Positions 24,146 through 36,247 of a stretch of DNA of 64,000 nt are shown piece by piece. The notes beneath the pieces were generated by a model. It saw only the letters and a program-made list of their open reading frames with translations, ran no database searches and had not been told where the DNA came from. This DNA is from Serratia symbiotica. Lineage in GTDB: Bacteria > Pseudomonadota > Gammaproteobacteria > Enterobacterales > Enterobacteriaceae. The stretch spans positions 186,001 through 250,000 of the forward strand of contig LR025083.1 in the NCBI GenBank assembly GCA_900380265.1. The letters run 5' to 3'. The first letter of the stretch is position 1. Each line of letters begins with the position of its first letter. The position numbers were made by a program, and so were the translations under genes.

Positions 24146-24723
24146 AGGTAAGTTCTTCTCTGCGAGTAGCGCGGAGTAAATTGATGATCCCAATGGTAAA
24201 TGCATAAGAGTAAAAGTAACAAAGTATTTATCCTCTGTCCATATCAGCCTGAATGGAAATCAGGTTATTGCATATTTTTACTGTCAAGACTCGTTTACAC
24301 GGTAATACTACGCGAGTAAATCATCTAGACGGTCACGTTAGATAATGGGCTACATTAGGGATGTTAGAACCTTATTAGCCGAGTTTAACGGATGCCTTTT
24401 GGCCAAAGGGTGATCACTTAGGGTGTTTAGGGTTCTTTATACGCTATCAAAAGTCACTAATATAGTGATTCCCAGAAATTTAATATGAAGACGTTCACCC
24501 GTCATGATAGAAGACTGCCACCGAAGTTATTTTCTATCTTCTCACGTTATACACGCCATGTTTTGTTAATCTCATTAAAACATGACTCACCATCATCATA
24601 AAAGAGGTAAAATTATGAAGAAACTTTATTCTGAGCCGGATAGTGGCAACTTAGTTAAATTAACTGCTATATCGGCGTCATAAAATAAGCAAGTGTTATC
24701 ACTATTAGTTCATAGGAGGAAAA
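24146..24723. other. pdhR-aroP divergent intergenic region
   Basis: This is the former divergent promoter region. It holds a 28-bp imperfect inverted repeat at about 24557-24584 (CATGTTTT/AAAACATG outer helix). No PdhR box of the ATTGGT-NNN-ACCAAT type was seen. A possible ribosome site (CATAGGAGG) lies just ahead of the decayed aroP ATG at 24724. Confidence 0.45.
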
Positions 24724-26085
24724 ATGAACCTGAGATGATATTCTGCTATAATATAAGGGTTAATGCATGGACGACAACCCTAGTGAGTAGCGTCAATGCA
24801 GTCTGGGAAATCGTGATATTCTTCTTATCGTCTTCGTGGTACCAAGAAGTACTAGGCTATGCTGCTTATAACTTAAATAATCAGAATGGCTAGTTTTTGA
24901 ATTATTATCCGCTATTGATTGACGGTGCATCGAACTTCTTATTATGAAAGAGTTCAGTAGAATGAACGTGAAAGAGCGAGTATCTTCCTTTATTTGAGGT
25001 ATGCTAAATATAAATATTTGGAAATTTTACTTCTTCGTCTTAGCCTAGTATTACTAAAACTAGGCGTGCTCATGCTGATAGTGGCACTAACAGCAGTAGG
25101 GATCTGTCTTCATGGCTTTTGGTTGCAGATTAACACATGGGCCTCCGCTGTTCTGTTCTGTTCTGTCTAGTTATCAACGCTATTAACATGGGCAATGTGA
25201 AGATTATGGTGGTTGGATTTTGCTTTATCATCAGCAAAGTATGGATGATAATCGGTACGACCGTATTCGCTGTTTATCTGCTATTTAGAGGGAATGCACT
25301 GTAGAAGCCATATCTCATAAGCTATAGGAAATAGAATTTCTTTTGACATTAAGGATAGAGCTACTAATGGCAATAGAGGTAATAATCTCTTCGTTCTGTT
25401 CCTAGCATTAGTTAGTATCACTGCAGTAGAAGTTAACAGCTTACAACATAGCTTTTATAAAGCTACTCACGAGTTAGTCTAGCAGATCTTCATCTTTATA
25501 TATAGAATGATGGGTGTTCTGTTTCCGGTGCATCTGAAGAGTAAAGTTACTGAAAGTGGCAGCTCTTTTGTTGATATTTTAGGCTTTAGAGAGAGTCTAG
25601 TAGCATCTACCCTGATATCGTGCTACTGACTTCCCTGCGTCGGTATATAGCAGTTGCGGTGCCGACAATAGTCGCAGGCTGTTTAACCTAGCAAAAACAA
25701 GGAAATGGACTTAAAAGCTTTCTTAATATAGATAGGCGTTGCACTTTAGTGGTCGACATCCGTGCTCTCGTGATCGTTATTGCATTTTTTCTGAGTATGG
25801 TCTGATGCTCTGTCGAGTTTTCGAACTGCTCATTTAACTGGAAATTTTTGGCTATTGCTCCATTGGCCGATGATTAGTCTAGCGCAACTGAAAGTCCGAG
25901 CAGCTAAAAACCGTGAAAGTCTCAAACGGAAGTGAAAAGCCATTTGGTATTTAATTAGTAATTACCTTTCCCTTCTGTTTAAACTGACATCTTGCTGATC
26001 GTATACCTCTAACACCAGGCAGGTGAATCTCGGTATGCTTTATCCTCTTAATGGATAGCAGTGTTGGGAGTTAGCTAAGTTATTC
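24724..26085 (+). pseudogene. aroP: aroP-type remnant, aromatic amino-acid permease
   Basis: AroP is a 12-helix APC-family proton symporter for Phe, Tyr and Trp. Divergent placement from pdhR matches E. coli. Preserved blocks in order: VIFFLSSSWYQEVLGYA (24805-24860) vs GLFLGSAS...GYA; VALTAVG with TWASAV and VINAIN/NVK (25085-25205) vs MAELTAVG...TWVSAA...VINAINLTNVK; QKQGNGLKAFLNIDRR (about 25690) vs AQQGNAPKALASVDKR; and nucleotides CCGATGATTAGTCTAGCGCA (about 25865) vs WAMISLAH. Many frameshifts and stops intervene, and some spacing is shorter than expected, so deletions have occurred. A related permease such as PheP is possible, but the locus argues for aroP. Confidence 0.82.
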
Positions 26086-27098
26086 AGTAGTATAATCAAT
26101 AACCTTTTATTCCCATGAAGGATCTCCCATACTCACGGCTCATGGCTAAAAATTATGAGTCTTCCCGTTTGTAGTAGTAGACATGGCTTTAATTGTGTTT
26201 TGCGGTTTATTTTAATCACCTGGGAACTGCCATTTGGATTTCTAGAAAGTCATTCATTTTTAATCTACTCAAATGAACTCGGAACGACTTTATGACAACT
26301 TCCTAGATTATTAATCCTACGTTGGGAGATGCGCGTCCATTTGAAGCACTTCATAAGCTGCTGCACTAGCCTGCTTCCCTGCCTGCCATTTTATCAAGAT
26401 AAAATACCTTCTGTAGAGGTGGCCGAACTTTTTAGTCGCCGGATTTGATTGCTCGGCATCAGCATAAGTGTGATACCACAATGTGCTTGCAATAGGTTAA
26501 GATAGGGATCTATGAGACCTGCGATGGCCAGGCTAATTGAATGAGATTCGTAGCTATTTTGTGTTTGTACAGAGCTAGCATAGCAGCTCAGATGATCCTT
26601 GAGGTAGGCTGCAGGTATGTGGCGCGCAATTTAATAGTTTTATCTTGGTGCGCATGATTAACCCGGGACGCAATGAGCTACTAGTAAGTGATAGAAGGGT
26701 GGCAATGTTAGGCTGTATCCGATTTCCGGGATCTGTCCCTTACATTATTAAGTCCAAGTTTCATCGCGTAGCCGGTCTGTCCTTAACTCAATGACTACAG
26801 AACAAACTTGCCTGATTGTGTTCTAGTGGTTCCAGCTAGATGCTTTTACAGTGAATCTTATTGCTAATTAACAATCTGGCAAGAGGATATCTTAATACTG
26901 CCCGCGAATGGCGTGATATGGCACGGTAATCAATTTAATTCCCTAGTTATTCGCAGGCCAGAGGCCAATCTGCGCTTGCAGATTTCTGTCAAGTATTGAC
27001 ATGTTCGTACATATCGAGTTTGGCATTTGCGTATAGCCAAGGTTATCTCTAATATAGATCTTATATCGCTCGTCCTAGAATGTTGTAATTCTACTCAC

Positions 27099-27127
27099 GC
27101 TCGTCTTTCTTGCCAAGAAAGACGAGC
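27099..27127. repeat. Inverted repeat, 13-bp perfect stem
   Basis: GCTCGTCTTTCTT and AAGAAAGACGAGC flank a GCC loop. The stem is a typical terminator type, with a TTTCTT strand, but no gene adjoins it now. Confidence 0.7.
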
Positions 27128-30100
27128 CGCACTTGTGTGCTAGAAGATCGGGAAAACTCTTTCACTGATCTTTGACTTAAGCAAGAATTACAGTTTAATA
27201 TTTCTTTTTTTTTCTTGTTTTTGTATTTTATTGGATTCTGCCTACCTGTACTGATGCGCAGTACTCGGAATAAATGAGGTGTAATTACATACATTTTTGA
27301 AAGGAAGGCAGTGCTACGCGGTAGTTTATCATTTTCTGAACTTTAAATTTCCTTGTAGTAATATGATCTGATGGCTTGGTAGATAGTATTTGATATTGTT
27401 TTTTATAAAGCGAGAACAGATCTTGAGAATAGAAAGGCTTATTCGAAATAGAACTCTTATGATTACGCTCACTTGTATTTAATGTATATTAAATCTACAT
27501 TACTCAGGACTAGTAGTTCGTCAAAACTATCACATCTGATGTATGTGTGAGGAGTGAATGATTGCGCCAAATTGCAATAAACTTTTTGTTAAGGAATCAG
27601 CTAACCTTATTTGTTAAGTGCGGTCAGTACTGGTTATTTATGCATACTTAGTTATCTATTAGCTCACCGGTCAATTCAAGTCTATTAGTATTAATTAGTG
27701 TTGAGTCATTATATTTAGATTTAATGTGTCAGAAATGAATAAAGTAAACATCCCGTAAAGCTACACAATTCGATGCAGCGTTGCTCAGGAGAAAGTTGGA
27801 ACTGGGTCAGCGGAATTTTCTCGCTGAGTTTCTAGAGATGATAAGTGGTGACCAGCAGAACGGCACTAGGCTAGGTCGCCTAGATGCGTTGTTTGTGATG
27901 AATTTTAGAAATTGATTATGGATCAAGTGATCTATCCCCCGATGGGAGATGGATTTGCATCCACTCGAGCTGGTGGTGTATTAGCTTATTATGTAAGAGA
28001 ATGATCAAAATAGATGCTGCCAAGCATGCGCGTAGGGCGAAATAAATTTACACAGTGGTTTAAGTTTTTAAAGGTAAAGCTAATAGCATTAGCCAATCAG
28101 GTGCTGTTAGAACTATATTGTATTATACACATGCATGTCTTTATTTCTAGAACAGTAACAAGTTGGAATTCTTTAGTGAAATAAAGTTTCACATAGCTCG
28201 ATAAATATGTAAAGTGAATAACTGTAGTGAATTAATGCTGAAGCCCTGCGGGATGTTGGAATATCACAGCTGGTGTAGGAAAGATTCGACTTGCTTGGAT
28301 TGTGCAGTTTTGCTTGGATCAAGAATGAGCTATTTCGTATTAGAATTAGAGGTTCGCTCTCGGTATCATCTTTAAGCCGCCATATAGCCTAATTAATCCG
28401 ACGTTAGATTTCAAAATATGTTGCCTAATTTAATCAGTGATATAACTGTGTACGTAATGTCATTCCCCCGGAAATATAATATTCTAATATTATTTGCGAT
28501 TAAGTTTTAAAATTACTTAATGGAAGAAAGTATTGGGTATCCATTCTTTGTGCGGTACAACTAAAAAGTTTATTTAAAAATCTTCCTATTCATTAGGATG
28601 ATGAGATCACTCTATTTCCCTCTATTGATTTTTATAAAAGTACCAGAACCCGGATGTTTAATAAAGGAATTCCATGTAGCGTTATATGTTTGTATCATGT
28701 ATAACAGAAACGCAAAGCAAATAAAGATTGCGTTATGCAAGCATGAATGGCTGAAGGATATAATTCTGGCTCTGATTAAAGTATAAAATCATTTTAGCCT
28801 GGTTTTTCAGTAAAAGCAGTGTTTTACCTATATAGGGTCCTCACAAAGGTGGACAATGTCGCTAGTCGTTCAGAGTTTCTCTATTCTCTGATACTGAACA
28901 AACAGCGAGCGTTTTTTAGTCAATTCTGGGGATAGGATCTGAGCTTTTTGATCATATCTTGGAGCAGGATATCCAATAACTCCATGCCATTAGTAATGCA
29001 GATGTAGTAAATAATACCGCAGATAACTAAGGAATAAGGAAATCATTTCCATGATTCGCGAATTTTACCTGCAATGTCACTTATTTTGGATATCGGATGT
29101 TCACAGGATGGGAACACGCTGTATGAGCAAGAAACTTTTCTTTCCTGTTGCTTCCTGGATAGATAGATCTAAATGATAGGCGAAGATCTTTTAGTTCTAA
29201 GAAGATGAACACTGGTATTGGGCCCATATGTACGTTACATATGGAAGGTTGCGCCTGCGTATTGGTCTGATTTCTTGGTTTCGGGAAGGGAATGTGATTG
29301 AATGTGTAATTGCCTGTCTGCAAAATCACTAATTAGTAATTAAACATCAGCGAATTATAAATAAAAACAAAAGCCCTTACGGTTAAATGCCTTGCAAGAC
29401 TTAACGGGGATACCTATCTCAATGTATTTTTTGCCATGTTGAGGGAGTTTACTGTTGAACGGCATTCAAGCATAGCGGATTGAGCATATTCAAGATAAAG
29501 GAGGTGCCTCAGTATTAGGCTATAATTCCTGTAACGCTTACTATCGAAAATTCTATTTTACGATAATAGTGAGATTGAGTTTAGCATACTTATGAACTGT
29601 GGAAATACTGTCGAGTTGGTTTAGTATAAAATAAAATAATCAATTATCACAAGGCTTGACTAGGTCTGCATAAGATGCTAGGTGGCCGTCTAAAATAACT
29701 ACAAGAATCATGGTTTGTAAATGGATAATCGGTTACTCAATATTCATTACTGAAGTAAATAGGAGTATTGTTCAATAACAAATAATTATATATCTCATAA
29801 GTTTCGGTTGATTATTAAATCATTTTGATTTAAGTGGTGGTGTTATTTTTATTACAAGATTAAATGAGGAGATATTTGTTTAAGGTATACAACCATAAGG
29901 TTTGCTCACGTATATGCAATGATTTAATATTAATGATATATTGTAGTCAATTAGTTGACTGTCTGTAGGATAGGTAGATTAAAAATAATAATATAATATC
30001 AATTTTGAATTTATGATAAGCCTATAATTGTAGAATTATGACTATATTTTATATAGTTATATCAGTCTTGTAGATCAAGAAAGATTGCTCTTTTGAATTT

Positions 30101-30803
30101 AATTTAGGCCTTAATTTAATTTATGTTCTGAGCACGATCTTCATCTATTACGGGATGTGAAAGTTTGATCAACGTATGTGTCCTCTAGACAAAGGCTACC
30201 AGATTACTCTAGTAATCATAATAAACACTTCATTAGCGCAAGAATTAATGCAATAAAACACAATAAAGTAAGATTTATTAAATTTTTAACTAAAGTATCT
30301 AAACACTTTCTAAGTGTAGTAGCGGTATTTAAATAGTTCATTTGAATAATCAGTTGTGTTTGGCATGGACGAGGTTGTGATGTTTTTATCAATCCGTAAA
30401 TTTATCATTTATTTATTTACTTTTAACGCACATGAATAAATTTAGCAGATTTTGTATGTAATTTAGAATAGATAGGCGTCTGATTTGTAGGTATTATTTT
30501 TACTGATTTCAAGGTTGTGATTGATATCACAGATATCAGGTGAAAGCAACTGTTGTTGTATGCAACAATAAGGCCTAAATGACATGAGTATGTGAAATAT
30601 CTTTCATTATTTTAATAAGGTAATATTCCTGCTATCAGCAACAAGTTTCTTGTAACTTGAGAAATTAATTTTTATTAGTTGAATATAGAATTTTTATAAA
30701 ATCAACATATGTATTTTTAATTATAAAACAATAACTTACAGTTAACCCTGTATATTGACTGAGATGATCATAATTAGTAATGCTTAAAATATATATTAAA
30801 TAT

Positions 30804-30844
30804 GGTTTATTTTTACAACACGCATATATGCGTGACAATAAACC
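30804..30844. repeat. Nested palindrome
   Basis: The 16-bp perfect palindrome CACGCATATATGCGTG (30819-30834) is enclosed by GGTTTATT (30804-30811) and AATAAACC (30837-30844), giving two nested helices. Confidence 0.6.
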
Positions 30845-31776
30845 GAATTTTTAAAAATCTGAATAATAAAGGTTTATTGAATTGATCACTATCGCACTTT
30901 GTCTTAAGGTTTGATTTTTATGCTTTGGTTCGTTATTTATTGTAATGCGATCTGATTATTTATTATTAAAGAAAGTAAGCAAACAGGGAAGTTTAAAAAA
31001 TGGCAGTTTTTAAAAAACTGACTATTTATTGTCAGAGCTCAGTTACAATTTTAGGTGTTTAAACGCTTAATATTGAATTTATGTTTACTAATAATATTAG
31101 TAGAATATTGCATATTAAGATTTAGTCAGTAATTATTTGTGCGACACTAGCTACACCCAATTAATGCTATGCACACTAATGGTGTTATCTGTTAATAATG
31201 GCCAGCTCTCTACTGGTAAATGTACAAATTTAAACAATTAAAGTAGCGCGGAGAGTATAGTATGCCGGTAAATCATCATTTCACATATTGTGCATTTATT
31301 TTAAACAGCTGTAAAAGTATAAAAATAAACCAATTTGATGGTAGTACTAAGCCAAAATTTTTACGCTGTTAATTTATACAGCAGAGGCTCATGGTTTATT
31401 CAATTTATGAGTTTATAAATAACATGCTTTGAAAGAAGATTTTTATCTTTATTCCATCTAAGATCACGTTTGTAATTAATACTTCATAGAGCGTCGTATG
31501 CACTTTAAAAGGTAAGAAGTTTATGCTTAGTTACCATTTCTTTTAAAATGAGGTAGAAACTGGAATTGGGTTGTTCGCGATATATGCCACATCATATAGC
31601 CATCGAATACTATTCGACTACCTTAAATAGTCTTAACATTAATTTAACGATGAATAGGTAGAGTTTTAGTTATCTAACTATACTGCTACGGCTACAGTAT
31701 GTTGTAAAAGTATTTATATAAAGAGGGGAGTGAATGTACTTAATATAAATACCTTGATTATTATTAAGTAATATAA

Positions 31777-31820
31777 ATACAATATTAATATTTATTCTTA
31801 CATAAATATTAATATTGTAT
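31777..31820. repeat. AT-only inverted repeat, 19-bp perfect stem
   Basis: The left arm 31777-31795 and right arm 31802-31820 are perfect reverse complements around TCTTAC; only two pairs contain G or C. The element TAATATAAATAC occurs twice just to the left (31740-31751 and 31769-31780). No gene lies within 1 kb. Confidence 0.75.
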
Positions 31821-32763
31821 CTGGATTCCTATTTTACTCGATAATTTGTGATATGAAAAACAATCGACTGGTGGCATTGATATTAATTACAATCGAAATA
31901 CATCACGATTAAGCCGATCAGTAAGTATCAGGGAATAAATTTAACATTCGCTTATAGCTTCTTTGGAATTAAGTTAACAGGATCGCCTTGGTTATTGCTT
32001 TCGGATACAGCACTAACCCTGGTTAGCAGTTTTTAATCTTGGTCGGATCTAGTAATACTTCATAGTAAATACAACACACTAACGCTTATTTAAAAAGCAT
32101 AGATTTTATATTACGAAGATATACAATATAACACTAAGATCACGTTATCTATCAGTGATGTAAATTAGTTAGAGGCCAACTCCTATATTTTATTGATAAA
32201 TTGATATACAGGTGAGTACCCCACATAAATAATTGTAGGCTGCTATTTTATGTCACTTAACACAAGAGCTAGATTTGTATATAAATAATTGCAGAATATA
32301 ATTCCATCGAAGATCAAATATAACACATGCTTCTTTCTTTCCAGTATTAAATTACATTCATCGTATATAAAATAAGATCGAATATATTATTCTTATTTAG
32401 ATTGAATTTTATAGTAGTTGAAGAGAACCGATAGCTTATCTTTTATAATTTATTTTCTTCTGCGAAGACAGAGTAAAATAAAAAGATTTGACTTAGCTGA
32501 CATTATAAATTTGTTATAAAAACTAACGTCTTATGATTAACTGGCTAAAGAGTAGGGGCCCGCATAATGAAAGAATTAACAGAGTTACTTAATAGTCTTT
32601 ATTCTGTTAGGTGTGTCGACACCAAGTATCTTTCTATATTATGAATACATGCACGATAAGGCTTGAGTACTAACATCACTGTTAATAGCGATAATCCATG
32701 ATATCTTTGATATAGGCTGTGCCTTTGATGTTTTTGTATCATGCTGGAATTGAGTTATAAATA

Positions 32764-32798
32764 AAAAGGCGCTAATTAATAATGTAATAGCGCCTTTT
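32764..32798 (-). terminator. Intrinsic terminator of dusB-fis
   Basis: AAAAGGCGCTA (32764-32774) pairs perfectly over 11 bp with TAGCGCCTTTT (32788-32798). On the minus strand the TTTTTATTT run follows. It begins 21 nt past the fis stop. Confidence 0.88.
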
Positions 32799-32819
32799 CA
32801 ACATACTCACTAACCAGTA

Positions 32820-33116
32820 TTAGTTCATACCGTATTTTTTCAGTTTTTTACGGAGGGTACCACGATTGATTCCCATGATTAGAGCAGCACGGGTTTGGTT
32901 ACCCCGAGCGTATTGCATCACCAAGTCTAACAATGGCTGCTCAACTTCAGCCAATACCAGAGCATATAGCTCATTAACGGGTTGACCATTCAGTTGAGCG
33001 AAATAGTTCTTCAGTGCTTGTTTCACGGAGTCACGTAGTGGCTTTTGTGTCACTTGATCTTGTGAATTAATTGTTGTAACGGTCAGTACGTTAGAATTTA
33101 TGCGTTGTTCGAACAT
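32820..33116 (-). CDS. fis: DNA-binding protein Fis
   Basis: Fis is a small nucleoid protein that bends DNA, stimulates rRNA promoters and helps set supercoiling. The 98-residue product has the E. coli length and is almost identical over the C-terminal half, including the helix-turn-helix [26 protein letters not shown]. Differences are mostly in the N-terminal flexible arm (for example NSNVLTVTT). The ATG lies inside the end of the extended dusB frame, overlapping by 19 nt. Strong conservation in such an eroded window suggests selection for nucleoid organisation even when most regulators, such as PdhR, are lost. Confidence 0.98.
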   Translation of the reverse strand: MFEQRINSNVLTVTTINSQDQVTQKPLRDSVKQALKNYFAQLNGQPVNELYALVLAEVEQPLLDLVMQYARGNQTRAALIMGINRGTLRKKLKKYGMN

Positions 33117-34099
33117 AGTTCTGTCAGCTCTTTTACGCTAAGATATTCGAAATATGCCTCCAACGCCTCCAGCTGTTCACTGGCATCCTCTATGGCGTTG
33201 AATGTGCGCCGAAACTGGTTATTTGGGGCATGTTCCTGAAGATCCCAGGACACGTGTTTACGGGTAATCCGGGCTCCTTTGCCTTGGCCATAAAAGCCGT
33301 GTAATTCCCGGATATACCTGATCAACAAGCGCTTTACCTCACCCAGTGGCATCGGTGTCAGCAGCTCCCCATTGTCCAGATAATGCTGGATTTCCCGGAA
33401 GATCCAGGGTTTTGCCCGAGCTGCTCGTCCTATCATCAGAGCATCCGCTCCGATGTGGTCGAGCACTGATCTTGTTGTATGCGGATCAGTAATATCTCCA
33501 TGTGCGATAACTGGTATGGAGACATTCTGCTTAGCTGCCCGAATCCTGTTGTACTTCGCGTTGCCGTTAAACAGGCAAGCACGGGTTCGGCCATGAATAG
33601 TTAGGGCCTGTATACCACAGTCTTCGGCCAATTGAGCAATTTTTATGTAGTTGCGCTGTTCTGGTGCCCAACTAGTATGTATTTTAAGTGTTACTGGCAC
33701 ATCCATAGCATTTACTACTGCTTGTAAGATTCGTTTAATTAGATCTGGATACTGAAGCAACGCAGAGCCCGCAAGATTTTGGTTTACTTTCTTAGCCGGG
33801 CAGCCCATATTGATATTAATAATTTGTGCGCCATTAGCTACATTAATACGCACTGCAGAAACCATATCATCTGGATTGCACCCAGCAATTTGAACGGAAT
33901 AGAGCCCAGGCTGATCGCTATGAACCATATGCAGACACGACTTATCCGTTCTCCATACCTCTGAATTGGAGGAGAGCATTTCGGATACAGCCATCCCAGC
34001 CCCCATCATATAACATAAATTTCTAAAAGGACGATTAGAAATACGGGCCATGGGAGCGGCAATCAGGGAGTTTGTCAGCTGGTAATGTCCAATGCGCAT
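33098..34099 (-). CDS. dusB: tRNA-dihydrouridine synthase B, extended C-terminus
   Basis: DusB is a flavoenzyme that reduces specific uridines in the tRNA D-loop. I start at the ATG at 34099 (MRIGHYQL), matching E. coli; upstream in-frame codons are not part of the family. The TIM-barrel keeps the catalytic Cys100 in [10 protein letters not shown], Lys139 and the [12 protein letters not shown] block. Odd points: the near-invariant PMAG of the FMN site reads PMAR (Arg19), the KIRTGW motif reads KIHTSW (His141), and the natural stop after EAYFE is lost, so the protein runs about 12 residues further (333 against 321) and overlaps fis. It may be functional, or an early-stage relic kept in frame because it carries fis transcription. 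Confidence 0.88.
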   Translation of the reverse strand: MRIGHYQLTNSLIAAPMARISNRPFRNLCYMMGAGMAVSEMLSSNSEVWRTDKSCLHMVHSDQPGLYSVQIAGCNPDDMVSAVRINVANGAQIININMGCPAKKVNQNLAGSALLQYPDLIKRILQAVVNAMDVPVTLKIHTSWAPEQRNYIKIAQLAEDCGIQALTIHGRTRACLFNGNAKYNRIRAAKQNVSIPVIAHGDITDPHTTRSVLDHIGADALMIGRAARAKPWIFREIQHYLDNGELLTPMPLGEVKRLLIRYIRELHGFYGQGKGARITRKHVSWDLQEHAPNNQFRRTFNAIEDASEQLEALEAYFEYLSVKELTELCSNNA

Positions 34100-34194
34100 A
34101 GAAAAGAGTAAACCATACCGGTCTTCAAGGGTGCGTATATTACGCATTTTTGTATTGAGATTAAACACTGAGTTTCGAGCAATTAACCCTAGTC

Positions 34195-34222
34195 ATTATA
34201 AAATATGACTTCTAATAATCAA
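34195..34222 (-). promoter_or_regulatory. Probable dusB-fis promoter
   Basis: On the minus strand TTGATT (34222-34217) and a perfect TATAAT (34200-34195) are separated by 16 nt. They lie about 95 nt upstream of the dusB ATG, where the E. coli dusB-fis promoter also lies ahead of dusB. The -10 is consensus and the -35 matches at four of six. Confidence 0.55.
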
Positions 34223-34449
34223 TCAGTATATTGTTTTTTTTGTTATAAGTTATTTGTATTTATCTGTTTTTAGGGCTGAAAATATTTAAAATCCTAAAGA
34301 TATTATCTTTATTTCCCCTCATGGTATCTCTGCTCTAGATTGCTTTTTCTTAGGTGCGTTCATGGCTTTCGTGTATAGTAAATAAAAACTCAGCGGTATC
34401 AATACGCGCATTTTTTGATAGTTCGTTGTGTTTTTGTTCACAAAGCTAG

Positions 34450-35150
34450 TGATTTAGATTGAGTGTCACGCTTGGGCATTGCATCGGTGCACTACGCTTT
34501 ATAAGCGCCCTACGTTCTTTGTTTGGTTGGTAGTATGCTGGGTAGTACAAGAGTACCGTCGAGGTTCGGGAAGGTGGCTGAGGAACGAGTTCAGCTTTCA
34601 CCATGGGAAGCTAGAATATTCGACACCATCACCTCCGTCAGCATTTACGAAAGGGGTTGGAATATAACATGGGGAGTGTTCTAACATACCGTTATCTTGA
34701 CATTCTCAGAAGTAGCCTGACATGGGCTTTAAGATTGATGTTAATGCTGATAACGCGCTTCCAGTACTTGTTTTTGATTCTCAACTTTATGGGTGTCAAG
34801 CATTGACTAGCAATGAGTGTTATTTAAGATCGCCATCTCGTCCACATTGGTTGCGGTATCATACAGGCGCATCAGATTCCTATCGCCCATAGCAAGGTTC
34901 TTCTCATTACAGAATTTCAACCCCAGGTGATTATGTGTCGCTTGACAGGTAAGAGGTATCACCCCGGTGTCCACCAGCATATCACAGGATCTTTATCCTA
35001 TCAGCCGATAGTGTTAAGTGTAGCAGGATCCAAAACATGGTCTTTGATCCAAAAGAGTAACATCATACAGAACGCCTCTTCAGTGACCATGATTACTCAT
35101 ATTAAATGCTACCAAGTTCTAATAAATTGCGTAGGTATCACACCATATTA
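34450..35150 (-). pseudogene. prmA: prmA remnant, ribosomal protein L11 methyltransferase
   Basis: PrmA trimethylates L11. The order panF-prmA-dusB-fis is the standard enterobacterial operon. On the minus strand near 34590-34640 the reading EVMVSNILASHGES corresponds to DVVVANILAGPLRE, the conserved region after the SAM-binding fold, and continues into ATFPNLDGTLVLPSIL, corresponding to ISVLPVSGGLLGLSGIL. Further upstream V-DTG-V..T..ATHNH fits LDPGLAFGTGTHPTT, and TEEAFCMMLLF fits MEAGAVSITF near the N-terminus. Stops and indels are frequent and the piece is shorter than 880 bp, so parts are deleted. L11 methylation is dispensable in E. coli. Confidence 0.78.
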
Positions 35151-35196
35151 ACTGGCTAGTTGAAAGCAAACGTCTTTAATAGCGTATTGTAGTATA

Positions 35197-36010
35197 TCAA
35201 TTATCTATCATTAAGCTAAGGACTCCGAGTATGGGTACGCTCCCAATATAGCGTAGCACTAAATGCCAAAGTAAAACTGCTGCTAGCCAGCATACAGTGA
35301 GTAAGTTTAGCAAGAGTAACATGACCAGGGATGTGTAGGCTCGTAGCATAAGCCAGGCGTGGCTGCAAGGCGGCACGTTGGACAAACCTTTATCATCTTC
35401 GCATTGTGTACTTGTTAAAATCGAATGCTACGCAAAAGATTTGTGGTGATGCCCGTGGAAAGATGTAATCATGTTGCGTTGATAGTGAACGTTATTCGCG
35501 AGCCAGGCTAACCGAAAGATGCCGAGCGGAATACAGTGGAAGAAGAGTGGCTAGTTAGTCTTGGGATGACTGGATCAAGGATTGCAATCTGGAAAAAGTC
35601 GCTGCTTAGTTGATATTCGCTAGATGCATGCTGAGTATTTAGTAACGCCATTAGTATATCATTAAGAGTGATGCCGTTATGTGCCTCCGTCTTTATATTA
35701 AATATAATACACTGACATATAAGCTGACCAACAAACCAAAGCATCCCAAGGCACAAGAAGAGATAGCAATCGTCGGTATGACCATTACTAGAGTTTGCGC
35801 GAGTTGTCCCCTAGGGTATTCCGTGTAATATGATCGTAGTATCAGCCAGCACTAGCCTATGAATTAAAGTAGCACCAGCAAAACAAGCCATTTTCAATTA
35901 ATGTACTAAACTAGTGAGACCGCTGAGCTTATCTAGCGGGTAGACAGCTAACGGAAAACAAGCAGCTTGGGTAGAATCAGGTCTATTCTTCATCGCGTTA
36001 TTGGGTTGCC
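35197..36010 (-). pseudogene. panF: panF remnant with large internal deletion
   Basis: PanF is the sodium/pantothenate symporter. Two blocks are recognisable on the minus strand. At 35756-35508 the frame carries HNGITLNDIL, aligning with YNAVTLNDML of PanF, preceded by a stretch aligning with the LGILGKKFAILARR region. At 35385-35197 it carries LLNLLTVCWLAAVLLWHLVL, aligning with WLNLLAFGGLEAVFLWPLVL near the C-terminus. In the full protein these blocks are about 280 residues apart; here only about 330 bp, so roughly 500 bp or more has been removed. The position upstream of prmA matches E. coli. The 5' limit is estimated. Confidence 0.82.
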
Positions 36011-36247
36011 TGGAATTAAATTTTTTAACCTTAGCGCCATGGGTTAAAGGAAATATGTTTAGCGGAAGCTGTACATAGCACACAATGATGTTGGCTTACT
36101 AAATTGTTATTGCTCTCTTGAGATGAAATAAGGTAGGAGATGTGCCATCGCCTAACAAGTCTGCTATCGACTAATAGTCGAGAGAAAACAGAAAAGGCTG
36201 ATTGATTAGAGATGCAAATTTGCACATCATTTGTTATGATATTCTAT

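Larger units (their letters stand above)
26086..32763. other. 6.7-kb gene desert
   Basis: No gene is recognised. Synteny would predict ampE, ampD and nadC just past aroP, but I saw no defensible match. The left part (26.1-27.1 kb) is richer in GC and may hide an old gene; 29.6-32.7 kb is very AT-rich. Open frames at 28598-28786 (+), 27091-27294 (-) and 29081-29329 (-) resemble nothing known. Inverted repeats at 27099-27127, 30804-30844 and 31777-31820 are listed separately. Confidence 0.55.

Noticed and set aside
24390-24410. CCTTTTGGCCAAAGG palindrome as a PdhR operator
   Set aside because: It does not fit the ATTGGT-NNN-ACCAAT pattern.
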